Source: Paracoccaceae bacterium
GTDB taxonomy: Bacteria; Pseudomonadota; Alphaproteobacteria; Rhodobacterales; Rhodobacteraceae
Length of the DNA: 64,000 nt
Reading direction: 5' to 3'
NCBI GenBank assembly: GCA_020425125.1
Contig: JAGQRV010000007.1
Coordinates: forward strand, 21,312 to 85,311
The notes under the pieces were generated by a model, which searched no databases, had not been told where the DNA came from, and worked only from the letters and a program-made list of their open reading frames with translations. Position numbers and translations under genes: made by a program. This document shows positions 36,297 to 44,777 of the stretch, in pieces. How positions within the stretch are numbered: position 1 is the stretch's first letter; each line of letters starts with the position of its first letter.

Positions 36297-38220
36297 TCGA
36301 CGGCTCCAGCGGAAACAGGCAGCGGACGGCACGGCCGGGCGCGACCGTCTCGAACGCGATCTCGCGCGCGCTGCACACGGGTTGCGCGCGGGGGCAGCGG
36401 GCCGCGAAGGCACAGCCCGGAGGCAGGGCATCCACTGAAGGCGGGCGGCCCGGGATCGCGGCCAGCGGCCGGTCGGGCTGGCCAAGGACCGGCACGCAGG
36501 CGATGAGCCTGTCGGTATAGGGATGAAGCGGCTGCGCGAGGATGTCCGCCGTCGTCCCGGTCTCCACGATTCGGCCGGCATACATCACCGCGACGCGGTC
36601 GCAGATCGCCGAGACGACGCCGAAATCGTGGGTGATGAAGAGGATCGCCGCGTCACGCTCCTGCCGGAGACGATCCATCAGCGACAGGATCTGGGCCTGC
36701 ACCGTCACGTCCAGGGCGGTGGTGGGTTCGTCCGCGATCAGCACTTCCGGATCGTTGGCCAGTCCCATGGCGATGCAGACCCGCTGTCGCATCCCGCCCG
36801 ACAGTTCGTGTGGATAGGCTGCCATCCGCTCTTCGGGGTTGGGAATGCGCACGAGGCGCAGCAGGTCCAGCGCCCGGTCGCGCGCGGCACGATGGGTGAG
36901 CGGCGCGTGTGCTCGAAGCGCTTCGATCACCTGGTCGCCGACACGGTAGAGCGGGTGCAGCGTCGACAGCGGATCCTGGAAGACATGGCTCACAGCGGCA
37001 CCGCGCAGCCGCCGGATCTGCTCGTCGCTCATCCCGAACAGGTCGGCACCGTTCAGCCAGGCCGCGCCGCCCACGATCCGGCCCGGCGGGGTGGGCACGA
37101 GGCCCATGATCGACATTGCCGTTACCGACTTGCCCGAGCCTGACTCGCCGACCAGTCCAAGACATTCGCCTGGTGCCAGATGCAGATCGACCCCGCCAAC
37201 CGCGCGGTAGACGCGGCGCTTGACGTGAAACTGCGTCTGCAGGTCCTGCACCTCCAGAACGGCCGGCAGGTGGCGGCGGTCGGCAGGCGCGCTGTCGCGC
37301 CGGATTGCCGTCCGGGCCACCGGGCGCGACAGGGCGCCGGACTTGAGCCGCGGGTCCAGTACGTCCCGGATACCGTCGCCAAGCAGGTTGATGGCCATGA
37401 CCAGGACGAGGATCATCAGGCCGGGAATGATCGACACGAACGGCGCGGTGAACAGGATCTTGCGGCCTTCCCCGAGCATGGAGCCGAGATCCGCCTGAGG
37501 CGGTTGCGCGCCGAGCCCGAGGAAGCTCAGCCCCGCGGTCTCCAGAATCATCCAGCCCACGGTCGTGGACATGGTGATGACGATCACCGGCAGGACGTTC
37601 GGCAGCACCTCGCTGAGGACGATGCGCGTGTGGCTTTGTCCGGAAAGCCGGGCGGCATCGACGAATTCCCGGCGCGACAGGCCGAGTGTGATGCCGCGGA
37701 TGTTGCGGGCGAAGAAGGGGATGTTGACGACCGAAATCGCATAGAGCGCGTTCAGCAATCCCGGCCCGAGCGCTGCCACGATCGCCAGTGCGAGCAGGAT
37801 GTAGGGAAACGCCATGATCATGTCGATCCCGCGCATCAGCCAGTTGTCCACCCGGCCCCCCGCATATCCCGCAACGAGCCCGATGAGCGAACCTGCGACC
37901 GCAGCAAGAACGGTTGCCGACAGCCCGACGGCGAGCGAGACGCGGGTGCCCCAGAGCAGGCGCGAAAGGATATCGCGGCCGAGCGCGTCGGTGCCCAGAA
38001 GATGTCCGCCCTCGCCCGGCCGCAGCAGCCGGTCGGCGGGGGCGGTGGCATTCGGGTCGGCAAGGGGAAGGAGTGGGGCCGCGAGTGCCAGGATCACAAT
38101 GACAACAACCACCACGAGTCCGGCCAGCGCCAGATGATTGCGCGACAGCAGGGCGAACCAGCCGGTGCCGGTGGATTTGCGGTTGGGTTTCGGGGCCTGG
38201 GCGGCGGCGGCTTCCGTCAT
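36286..38220 (-). CDS. fused peptide ABC transporter permease-ATPase (DppC-DppD fusion)
   Basis: A 644-residue fusion. Residues ~1-310 are a DppC-type permease with an N-terminal helix (LALAGLVVVVVIVILALAAP), the motif LLGTDALGRDILSRLLWGTR, the EAA loop GLSRREFVDAARLSGQSHTR, and TAGLSFLGLGAQPPQADLGS. Residues ~330-644 are a DppD-type ATPase with P-loop GLVGESGSGKSVTAMSIMGL, signature ELSGGMRQRVCIAMGLA, Walker B LIADEPTTALDVTVQ and cysteine motif CAFAARCPRAQPVC. The frame is open throughout with no stop between domains, so this is a true fusion in the sequence as given. The ATG at 38220 overlaps the permease stop (ATGA). With DppB, DppF and the binding protein it makes a complete importer. Confidence 0.93.
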   Translation of the reverse strand: MTEAAAAQAPKPNRKSTGTGWFALLSRNHLALAGLVVVVVIVILALAAPLLPLADPNATAPADRLLRPGEGGHLLGTDALGRDILSRLLWGTRVSLAVGLSATVLAAVAGSLIGLVAGYAGGRVDNWLMRGIDMIMAFPYILLALAIVAALGPGLLNALYAISVVNIPFFARNIRGITLGLSRREFVDAARLSGQSHTRIVLSEVLPNVLPVIVITMSTTVGWMILETAGLSFLGLGAQPPQADLGSMLGEGRKILFTAPFVSIIPGLMILVLVMAINLLGDGIRDVLDPRLKSGALSRPVARTAIRRDSAPADRRHLPAVLEVQDLQTQFHVKRRVYRAVGGVDLHLAPGECLGLVGESGSGKSVTAMSIMGLVPTPPGRIVGGAAWLNGADLFGMSDEQIRRLRGAAVSHVFQDPLSTLHPLYRVGDQVIEALRAHAPLTHRAARDRALDLLRLVRIPNPEERMAAYPHELSGGMRQRVCIAMGLANDPEVLIADEPTTALDVTVQAQILSLMDRLRQERDAAILFITHDFGVVSAICDRVAVMYAGRIVETGTTADILAQPLHPYTDRLIACVPVLGQPDRPLAAIPGRPPSVDALPPGCAFAARCPRAQPVCSAREIAFETVAPGRAVRCLFPLEPSNAG

Positions 38221-39164
38221 CCGCGCAACCTCGGGTCGATCATGGTCTGAACGAGGTCGGCGAGAAGATTGACCATGACATAGGCCGACGCGACCACCAG
38301 AACGCCGCCCTGCACCAGAAGCAGGTCGCGCGTAGAGATCGCAGTGACCAGCATGGAGCCGATGCCGGGCCACTGGAAAACGGTCTCGATATAGACTGCG
38401 CCGCCCATGACGAACCCGGCCTGGATGCCGATCACCGGGATCACGCTGACGAGCGCGGCCTTGAAGGCATGGCGCAGGATCACGCGGCGTTCGGTGAGGC
38501 CCTTCGCGCGCGCGGTCCGGATATAGTCCTGCCTGAGCACTTCCAGCATTGCAGTGCGGGTGAGGCGCGCGATGACGCCCGTGGCCACGACGGACAGGGT
38601 CACCGCGGGCAGGACGAGATGGTGCAGGAGGTCGGGCAGGTCGCCGCCGCCATAGATCGCGTACATCCCCGAGGCCGGGAACCATTTCAGGTCGACCGCG
38701 AAGAAGAGAATCATCAGCAGCCCAAGCCAGAAGGAGGGGGTCGAAATCCCGATCAGGACGACGAAAGTGACGATCTTGTCGGTCCAGCCATATTGCCGGA
38801 CGGCCGAGACGACCCCGGCCAGTAGCCCGAAGACGGAACAGAGGATCAGTGCCGTCCCAGCCAGGACCAGCGTCGCCCCGAAGCGCTCCAGCACCTCGTC
38901 GAGCACAGGGCGGTTCAGGGTGTAGCTGCGGCCAAGATCGCCGTGGAGGAGATTGCCGAGCCAGGTGAGGTATTGCATCGGCAGCGGCTGGTCGAGACCG
39001 AGATCGCGATTGAGCTTCGCGACGTTCTCGGGCGTGGCATAACTGCCGAGAATGGCGGTGGCGGGGTCGCCGGGGATCATCGCCATGATCAGGAAGACGA
39101 TGATCGTCAGGCCGAAGAGCACCGGAAAGACGGCGAGAAGTCGCTTGAGGATATAGGAGGCCAT
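38217..39164 (-). CDS. peptide ABC transporter permease (DppB type)
   Basis: A 315-residue inner-membrane permease with six predicted helices. The family N-terminus ASYILKRLLAVFPVLFGLTI, IPGDPATAILGSYATPENVA, and EAA-loop MLEVLRQDYIRTARAKGLTE identify the DppB/OppB group. ATG 39164 is chosen because the family starts there and AGAGGGG lies upstream; the longer open frame adds a non-family extension. It is separated from the binding-protein gene by a perfect hairpin (39211-39240) and coupled to the fusion gene by ATGA. Confidence 0.93.
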   Translation of the reverse strand: MASYILKRLLAVFPVLFGLTIIVFLIMAMIPGDPATAILGSYATPENVAKLNRDLGLDQPLPMQYLTWLGNLLHGDLGRSYTLNRPVLDEVLERFGATLVLAGTALILCSVFGLLAGVVSAVRQYGWTDKIVTFVVLIGISTPSFWLGLLMILFFAVDLKWFPASGMYAIYGGGDLPDLLHHLVLPAVTLSVVATGVIARLTRTAMLEVLRQDYIRTARAKGLTERRVILRHAFKAALVSVIPVIGIQAGFVMGGAVYIETVFQWPGIGSMLVTAISTRDLLLVQGGVLVVASAYVMVNLLADLVQTMIDPRLRG

Positions 39165-39210
39165 GGCATCACCCCTCTGGGTCGGGCGGTGTCTCCAACG
39201 CGGTTGCGGC

Positions 39211-39240
39211 ACGGCCCGCCCGTTTGTGCAGGCGGGCCGT
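39211..39240 (-). terminator. intercistronic hairpin between binding-protein and permease genes
   Basis: ACGGCCCGCC and GGCGGGCCGT form a perfect 10-bp stem with a 10-base loop. There is no T-run on the minus strand. In transporter operons, a hairpin after the periplasmic binding-protein gene typically protects its mRNA or causes partial termination, so the binding protein is made in excess. That is the most likely role here. Confidence 0.6.
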
Positions 39241-39256
39241 CAGAACCGGGGCGGTG

Positions 39257-40816
39257 TCAGTTCTTCGATACGTGTTCGAGAAGCAGGAAGAACGACGGCT
39301 GCAGCTCGAACCCGTCCACGGCGGCCGTCGAGACCGCGTTCTGCTTCCAGTTGGCGACAAAGACCCAGGGCGCGTCGTCGTGGACGATCTCCTGCATCTT
39401 CTTGTACATCTCCGCGCGCTTTGCCTGATCCGTTTCGACGCGGGCGGCTTCAAGCAGCTTGTCCACTTCGGGATTCGAGTAGTAGCCCGAGTTGAACCCC
39501 CCCTTTTCGGGCCAGGCGTCGGTGCGCAGCGCCAGGAAGGGCAGCGTGTCGGGATCCTGGGTCATCCAGGCCATCTCGGCCATGTCGGCCTTGCCTTCGA
39601 GACCCGGATTGACCTGACCGAGGAAGGTGTTCCATTCGAAGCTCTGGATCTCGACATCCATGCCGACGGCTTCCAGATCGGCCTGGATCGCGGTGCCCAT
39701 CGCCACGGGATCGAGCATCCCCGAACCGCCTTCGGTGACGTAGAAGGTCAGCTTGGAGCCGTCATAACCTGCCTCCTTCAGCAGTTCCTTGGCCTTTTCG
39801 GGGTCGTAGGGATAAGGTTTCAAGGCATCGTCGTAGGCCCAGCCGAAGGCCGGCGGGGTCGGTCCGGCGGCAACTTCCGCGGTGCCCTGCAGAACATTGT
39901 CGACCAGTGCCGTCTTGTTGATGGCATAGTTGGCGGCCTGGCGGATCCGCTTGTCGGCGAAGGGGCCGTCCTTGGCGTTGAGGATCAGGAACCACAGATG
40001 CGGGCCGGCCGCCTCGTACACCTTGAAGTCGCCGGAATCGGCGAACTGCGCGACCGCATCGGGAGGCACCTCCACCATCAGGTCGAGCCCGCCCGACAGC
40101 ATTTCGGCGATCCGGGTATTGGCGTCGGTGATGGGGCGGAAAATGACGGCGTCGAGCGAAGGCGCACCGTCCCAGTAGTCGGGATTCTTCTCGACCACGA
40201 CGCGGTTGTTGGGCTGCCATTCGACGAACTTGAACGGTCCGGTGCCGGACGGGTGCCGGCCGTAATCGGCGCCGTACTGCTTCACCGCCTCGGGCGAGAC
40301 GATCAGTCCGGTCGCATAGGCGATGTTCGCCAGAAACGGCGCGTAGGGTTCCGACAACTTGAACTCGACGGTCAGGTCGTCGATGACGTTCACTTCCTTC
40401 ACGGACGAGAAGAAGAAGGCGAGCGGGAAGGGGCCGGTATCGTGATAAGGGTGGTTCTCGTCGAGCATCCGGTCGAAGTTGAACTTCACCGCTTCGGCGT
40501 TGAAGGGGGAGCCATCGTGGAACGACACCCCCTTGCGGAGGTGGAACGTGTAGACGGTGCCGTCATCCGAGATGTCCCAGTCCGTGGCCAGTGCCGGCAC
40601 CGGCTCCAGTGTTCCGTCCTTGTAGCGTGCAAGACCGTCATAGATGTTCATCACGATGCGGAAGTCGTTCGCGGCGGTCACGGCATGGGGATCGAGCGAT
40701 TTGGGTTCGGCGATCTGTCCCACGACCAGAACCCCGGGCGGCGTGCCCTGGGCCAGAGCGGGGGATGCGACGGCCAGCGCCGCCGCCATGAAAATGGCGG
40801 ACAGGACGTGTCTCAT
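39257..40816 (-). CDS. periplasmic peptide-binding protein (SBP_bac_5 family)
   Basis: A 519-residue family-5 extracellular solute-binding protein with signal peptide RHVLSAIFMAAALAVASPAL and cleavage after ALAQ. Family features include AEPKSLDPHAVTAANDFRIV, TFHLRKGVSFHDGSPFNAEA, GTGPFKFVEWQPNNRVVVEK and NPDYWDGAP. GGGAG precedes the ATG at 40816. It is the first gene of the ABC importer operon and divergent from an M20-type amidohydrolase, which suggests that the imported compound is an amide- or carbamoyl-bearing amino acid or short peptide. Exact ligand unknown. Confidence 0.93.
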   Translation of the reverse strand: MRHVLSAIFMAAALAVASPALAQGTPPGVLVVGQIAEPKSLDPHAVTAANDFRIVMNIYDGLARYKDGTLEPVPALATDWDISDDGTVYTFHLRKGVSFHDGSPFNAEAVKFNFDRMLDENHPYHDTGPFPLAFFFSSVKEVNVIDDLTVEFKLSEPYAPFLANIAYATGLIVSPEAVKQYGADYGRHPSGTGPFKFVEWQPNNRVVVEKNPDYWDGAPSLDAVIFRPITDANTRIAEMLSGGLDLMVEVPPDAVAQFADSGDFKVYEAAGPHLWFLILNAKDGPFADKRIRQAANYAINKTALVDNVLQGTAEVAAGPTPPAFGWAYDDALKPYPYDPEKAKELLKEAGYDGSKLTFYVTEGGSGMLDPVAMGTAIQADLEAVGMDVEIQSFEWNTFLGQVNPGLEGKADMAEMAWMTQDPDTLPFLALRTDAWPEKGGFNSGYYSNPEVDKLLEAARVETDQAKRAEMYKKMQEIVHDDAPWVFVANWKQNAVSTAAVDGFELQPSFFLLLEHVSKN

Positions 40817-40955
40817 GAAAGGCTCCCTGCTGTGTTATCCTTCCAGTGAGCCATCCCGGCCCCCTGTGGCGCAACCCTGAAGGGGCGAATTCGGACGATT
40901 CCGCCGGGATTCCGGCGCGGGGACCGGGAATTGTCCGAAGTCGAGGGACAAGGGC

Positions 40956-42194
40956 ATGAATATCACCGCGAAGATCGACAAGCCGCGGCTGCGTGCGCTG
41001 CTGGAGGGAATCAACGCGTTCGGGCGCGATCCGGCAGGCGGTTGGTCGCGCCGCGGCTATTCGAAGGCGGACCGCGAGGTCCGGGACTGGTTTGCCGAAA
41101 CGATGCGGCAGAGCGGTCTGTCCGTGCGCCGCGACGCAGTGGGCAACCTCTTCGGCCGCTGGGGACCCGGCGAAGGGCCGGCGCTGCTGGCCGGGTCCCA
41201 TCTGGACACCGTGCCGCAAGGCGGCGCATTCGACGGCGCGCTCGGCGTGGCAATTGCCCTGGAGGCCGTCCGGGCGATGGCCGACGCGGGTCTGTCCCCG
41301 CGCATCCCGGTCGAAGTCGTTGCCACCGCCGAAGAGGAAGGGCGTTTTGGCGGCATGCTCGGGAGCCAGGCGATGTGCGGGATCGTCGGTCGCGACTGGG
41401 TGACGGCGGCGCGTGACGCGGACGGGCTCGCGCTGACGGAGGCGCTGACGGAGGCCGGCCTTGATCCCGCTCGGCTCGAGACGGCGCGGCGGGACGATGT
41501 CGCAGGGTTCCTTGAACTGCATATCGAGCAGGGGCCGGTGCTGGAATCGGCGGCGTGTCCCATCGGGCTCGTCACGGCCGTTTCGGGATGCTGCGTCCTG
41601 CAGGTGACCCTGTCCGGGGTCGCGAACCATTCCGGCACGACGCCGATGGACATGCGCGCCGACGCCTTCGCCGGCCTCGCCGCGGCGGCGTTGGAGATCC
41701 CCGGACTGATCGCACGCATGGGGACCGGGCAAAGCCGCATCACCATCGGCAAGGTCGATCTTGAGCCGGGGGAAGTGCACACGATTCCGGGACGCGCCGT
41801 CTTTTCGATCGTGATCCGGGACACCGACGAGGTCGTGATGCGTAACCTTCGGGCCGGGTTCGTCGCGACGGTCGAGGCCGCCGCTCGCGATCGGGGGCTG
41901 TCGGTCGATGCGGCCGAGCGGAGCTGGATCGCGCCGGTCGCGCTCGACCCCGGATTGCGGGACGTGCTGCGCCAGACGGCCGAAGCCGCGGGTCTGGAAT
42001 ATTGCGAGATGCCCTCTGGCGCCGGGCATGATGCCCAGACCATGGCGGCGATCTGTCCGTCGGCTCTGGTCTTCGTGCCCTCGCGGGGCGGGATCAGCCA
42101 CAGCCCGCAGGAGCACACGGATTGGGCGGATATCTGGCCGGGCGCAGAATTGGTGCTGAACGCTCTCATCCGCCTCAGCCAGGCAGTGCCGTAA
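40956..42194 (+). CDS. Zn-dependent amidase/N-carbamoyl-L-amino-acid hydrolase family (M20)
   Basis: A 412-residue dinuclear metal hydrolase. Metal ligands and catalytic residues lie in LAGSHLDTVPQGGAFDGALG, VATAEEEGRFGGMLGSQAMC, FLELHIEQGPVLESAACPIG and, late, FVPSRGGISHSPQEHTDWAD. The AxHxDTVPxGGxxDG and HIEQGPxLE motifs separate this group (beta-ureidopropionase, L-carbamoylase, allantoate amidohydrolase) from ordinary M20 peptidases. The start has GAGGGACAAGG upstream. It is divergent from the peptide ABC importer and likely hydrolyses what that importer brings in. Sequence cannot say whether the substrate is a carbamoyl-amino acid, allantoate or another amide. Confidence 0.87.
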   Translation: MNITAKIDKPRLRALLEGINAFGRDPAGGWSRRGYSKADREVRDWFAETMRQSGLSVRRDAVGNLFGRWGPGEGPALLAGSHLDTVPQGGAFDGALGVAIALEAVRAMADAGLSPRIPVEVVATAEEEGRFGGMLGSQAMCGIVGRDWVTAARDADGLALTEALTEAGLDPARLETARRDDVAGFLELHIEQGPVLESAACPIGLVTAVSGCCVLQVTLSGVANHSGTTPMDMRADAFAGLAAAALEIPGLIARMGTGQSRITIGKVDLEPGEVHTIPGRAVFSIVIRDTDEVVMRNLRAGFVATVEAAARDRGLSVDAAERSWIAPVALDPGLRDVLRQTAEAAGLEYCEMPSGAGHDAQTMAAICPSALVFVPSRGGISHSPQEHTDWADIWPGAELVLNALIRLSQAVP

Positions 42195-42697
42195 GACGGC
42201 CGAACCCTGCCGCAAGACCTCTCCTGCGGTGTTTGCCTCGATCACCGGAGTGTCTTGGATGATCGGGCGGACATCCTTGCGGCACGCGCGCCGTATGTTC
42301 GATCCCGGACTTGCGGGCCGCTCGGCAGGTCGGGGCCTATCGGGTCTCGCTTCAACCCGGGCTTCTGGGCTTGGCGGTTGGCCGCCGGAGCGATGCAAGG
42401 GCGCATCGCACCGTGCGCAAAGACAAGGAATGCTTGACAGCTCAGCAGCTATGCCTCACAGACGGGCGACGCTGCGCTGCCGCGTGAGCATGCCGCGCCT
42501 GAAAGCAGGCGCACCAGCGCACCCGAAGTTCTCAGGTTCCCCATCACGCAGGGTTCTCGACGCGACGGCCGGACGATGCGGGATACGCCCGCCCGTCCCG
42601 AGGCCGCGCGGCACCCTCCCCCGGTCGCGCGATTCGCGGACCGGTCACTGACGCCGCGCGGGCCATGGGGGTCCGCACGGCCCGAGAAGGATACGAC
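42195..42697. other. long leader/intergenic region ahead of the DEAD-box helicase
   Basis: About 500 bases with no convincing ORF. A TTGACA hexamer at about 42434-42439 could be a -35 element for the helicase, but no good -10 follows at 16-18 bases. If transcription starts near there, the helicase mRNA has a leader of over 200 bases. Such leaders are common for cold-responsive RNA helicases and often regulatory. A weak CCGCA/TGCGG hairpin after 42194 may help end the hydrolase transcript. Confidence 0.4.
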
Positions 42698-43963
42698 GTG
42701 TTCGATTTCGACATGCTGGGCCTTGCGCCGGCCCTCAATGATGCGCTGCGGCGCATCGGATTTTCCCAGCCGACCCCGATCCAGAACCAGGCCATCCCGT
42801 TGGCCATGGAAGGTCATGATATCCTGGGGCTGGCCCAGACTGGGACCGGCAAGACGCTGGCCTTCGGTCTGCCGCTGATCGACCACCTGCTCGCCCACCC
42901 GGGCAAGCCCGCGCCGAAGACGGTGAAGGCGCTGATCCTCGCGCCGACCCGCGAACTGGTGAACCAGATCGCAGAAAGCCTGCGCAGCCTGTGCGAGCAG
43001 ACGAAGCTGCGGGTGACGACGGTGGTCGGCGGCCAGAGCATCGGCAAGCAGATCGGTGTTCTTGCCCGCGGTACGGACATTCTAGTCGCCACCCCCGGCC
43101 GGCTGATCGACCTGATGGAGCGCGGAGCCGTCGACCTGGGATCGGTGCGGCACTTGGTGCTGGACGAGGCCGACCAGATGCTCGACCTCGGCTTCATCCA
43201 CGCGCTTCGGAAGATCGCGCCCCGTCTCGGTACGCCGCGTCAGACGATGCTCTTTTCCGCCACCATGCCGAAGCAGATGGAGGAACTGAGCCGTGCTTAC
43301 CTGGTCGATCCGCGCCGCGTTCAGGTCTCGCCCCCGGGCAAGGCGGCCGACAAGGTGACCCAGTCGGTCCATTTCCTCGACAAGGCAGCGAAACCCTCAA
43401 AGCTGCGAGAGATCCTGTCCGTCGATGCGGGCGCGCTGACGCTGGTCTTCGCGCGCACGAAGCATGGGGCCGAGAAGCTGATGAAGGGGCTCGTGGCCGA
43501 TGGCTTCAACGCCACGTCGATCCACGGCAACAAGAGCCAGGGGCAGAGGGACCGCGCGATCAAGGCATTCCGGAGCGGCGACGTGACGATCCTCGTGGCG
43601 ACCGACGTCGCAGCGCGCGGGATCGACATCCCCGGTGTGGCCTATGTCGTCAACTATGATCTGCCGGAGGTCCCGGACAATTATGTCCACCGGATCGGCC
43701 GTACCGCACGGGCCGGGCGCGCGGGCGAGGCCATCGCCTTCTGCGCGGACGACGAGGTCGATCTGCTGCGCCAGATCGAGAAGGCGATGAAGTCCGAGAT
43801 CCCGGTGGCAAGTGGCACAAGTCCGGAACCTCGGAGGGCCGAAAATCCCGGCCGCAGGCCGGCGCCCGCGCGCCACGGCGGCAAGAAGCATGGCCCCATG
43901 GGCGACCGCCCCAAGGCATCCGGACCGAAACGCCGGCGCCCTCGGCACCGTCCCGCGGCCTGA
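42698..43963 (+). CDS. DEAD-box ATP-dependent RNA helicase (RhlE-like)
   Basis: A 421-residue helicase that unwinds RNA duplexes in ribosome assembly or mRNA decay. All core motifs are present: Q-motif GFSQPTPIQNQAIP, motif I LAQTGTGKT, Ia PTRELVNQ, Ib TPGRLIDL, DEAD box LVLDEADQMLDLGF, SAT in MLFSATMPKQM, IV LVFARTKHGAEKL, V ATDVAARGIDIPGV and VI HRIGRTARAGR. The C-terminal ~50 residues are basic and Gly/Pro-rich (ARHGGKKHGPMGDRPKAS), a likely RNA-binding tail as in RhlE. GTG 42698 is chosen because GAAGGA lies eight bases upstream and FDFDMLGL matches the family start; the frame also has an ATG at 42665. Confidence 0.93.
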   Translation: MFDFDMLGLAPALNDALRRIGFSQPTPIQNQAIPLAMEGHDILGLAQTGTGKTLAFGLPLIDHLLAHPGKPAPKTVKALILAPTRELVNQIAESLRSLCEQTKLRVTTVVGGQSIGKQIGVLARGTDILVATPGRLIDLMERGAVDLGSVRHLVLDEADQMLDLGFIHALRKIAPRLGTPRQTMLFSATMPKQMEELSRAYLVDPRRVQVSPPGKAADKVTQSVHFLDKAAKPSKLREILSVDAGALTLVFARTKHGAEKLMKGLVADGFNATSIHGNKSQGQRDRAIKAFRSGDVTILVATDVAARGIDIPGVAYVVNYDLPEVPDNYVHRIGRTARAGRAGEAIAFCADDEVDLLRQIEKAMKSEIPVASGTSPEPRRAENPGRRPAPARHGGKKHGPMGDRPKASGPKRRRPRHRPAA

Positions 43964-43970
43964 CCGGAAC

Positions 43971-43995
43971 GGCCGAAGCCGCCTGCGCTTCGGCC
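43971..43995. terminator. hairpin between convergent helicase and DCC-protein genes
   Basis: GGCCGAAG and CTTCGGCC form an 8-bp perfect stem around a 9-base loop, just after the helicase stop. The opposing gene ends at 44032, so this could serve as a bidirectional transcription stop. No T-run follows in either direction, so the assignment is tentative. Confidence 0.35.
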
Positions 43996-44031
43996 AATGA
44001 CGTCGCACGGGCAGGCTGCCCTGCCGCGGGA

Positions 44032-44493
44032 TCATGTCATGAGCCGGGCCCGGAAATCGGGATCGGGAACGGCGCACATATCGGTGCGCCCGAAGCGGAA
44101 GCGGTTGTGTGCGATGCGCCGATAAAGCCATTCGCGCCCGGTGCGGGGAAGCACCCGCATCGCAGATCCGACACGTCCGGCGCCGCCCAGCCGTTCACCG
44201 ATCCTGATGATGGCTTCCATTCCGGACCAGGCCCGGCCGCTGTCCAGAAACAGCCAGGTTTCGGGATCGCCCGGCTCCATCCCGTAGTGACGGACCAGTG
44301 CGGCGCCAGTGGGCGATTGCACCGGGCAAATGCGAAAGGCGCGCGCACGGTCCAGCCGGGCGATGATCCGTGCGCCGTGCGTGCAGAGCACACATTCCCC
44401 GTCCATGACCGCAATCGGTCCGCCGTCGTCGAAGGCGGGCACCGCGGGGTCGGTACGATAGGAGTAGTCGGGCTGCGGGTGCAGTTCGGCCAT
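44032..44493 (-). CDS. DCC-family thiol-disulfide oxidoreductase-like protein
   Basis: A 153-residue protein of the DCC (DUF393/YuxK) family, named after the motif DGECVLC, seen here as AVMDGECVLCTHGARIIARL. The rest matches the family: FRICPVQSPTGAALVRHYGM, a LFLDSGRAWSGMEAIIRIGE strand-helix, and WLYRRIAHNRFRFGRTDMCA at the end. The two cysteines suggest a thioredoxin-like redox role, but substrates are unknown for the family. ATG 44493 is chosen because GGGAGGGG precedes it and the conserved part begins there. It lies 284 bases downstream of the amidase gene on the same strand; that gap shows no gene. Confidence 0.88.
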   Translation of the reverse strand: MAELHPQPDYSYRTDPAVPAFDDGGPIAVMDGECVLCTHGARIIARLDRARAFRICPVQSPTGAALVRHYGMEPGDPETWLFLDSGRAWSGMEAIIRIGERLGGAGRVGSAMRVLPRTGREWLYRRIAHNRFRFGRTDMCAVPDPDFRARLMT

Positions 44494-44777
44494 TTGCCCC
44501 TCCCTTGATCCCGGAATCTCGCATGCGCCACGCAGGCCTGCAAGGAGTTGCCTTGCCGCCGTCGGCGCAAATCTCCCGTAAATCCTGAGCCGCGGGCCCA
44601 ACGGGACCCCATGGACTCCGATGTCGACCGCCAGGCCGTCACTCTCACCGTCGTCGCCACCAGCGTCCCTGACCTTCACGCATCAGGATGAAGCCGTCCG
44701 GGGACAGCGACGGCCCGGACGCCAGCTGCCTGGGGCAACTGCTACTCGTCCCATTCCCAAGTCCATCGATGTCCCAT

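Noticed and set aside
36286..38685. 799-codon form of the permease-ATPase gene
   Set aside because: The first ~155 codons overlap dppB in another frame and do not match the family. The ATG at 38220 with ATGA coupling is the right start.
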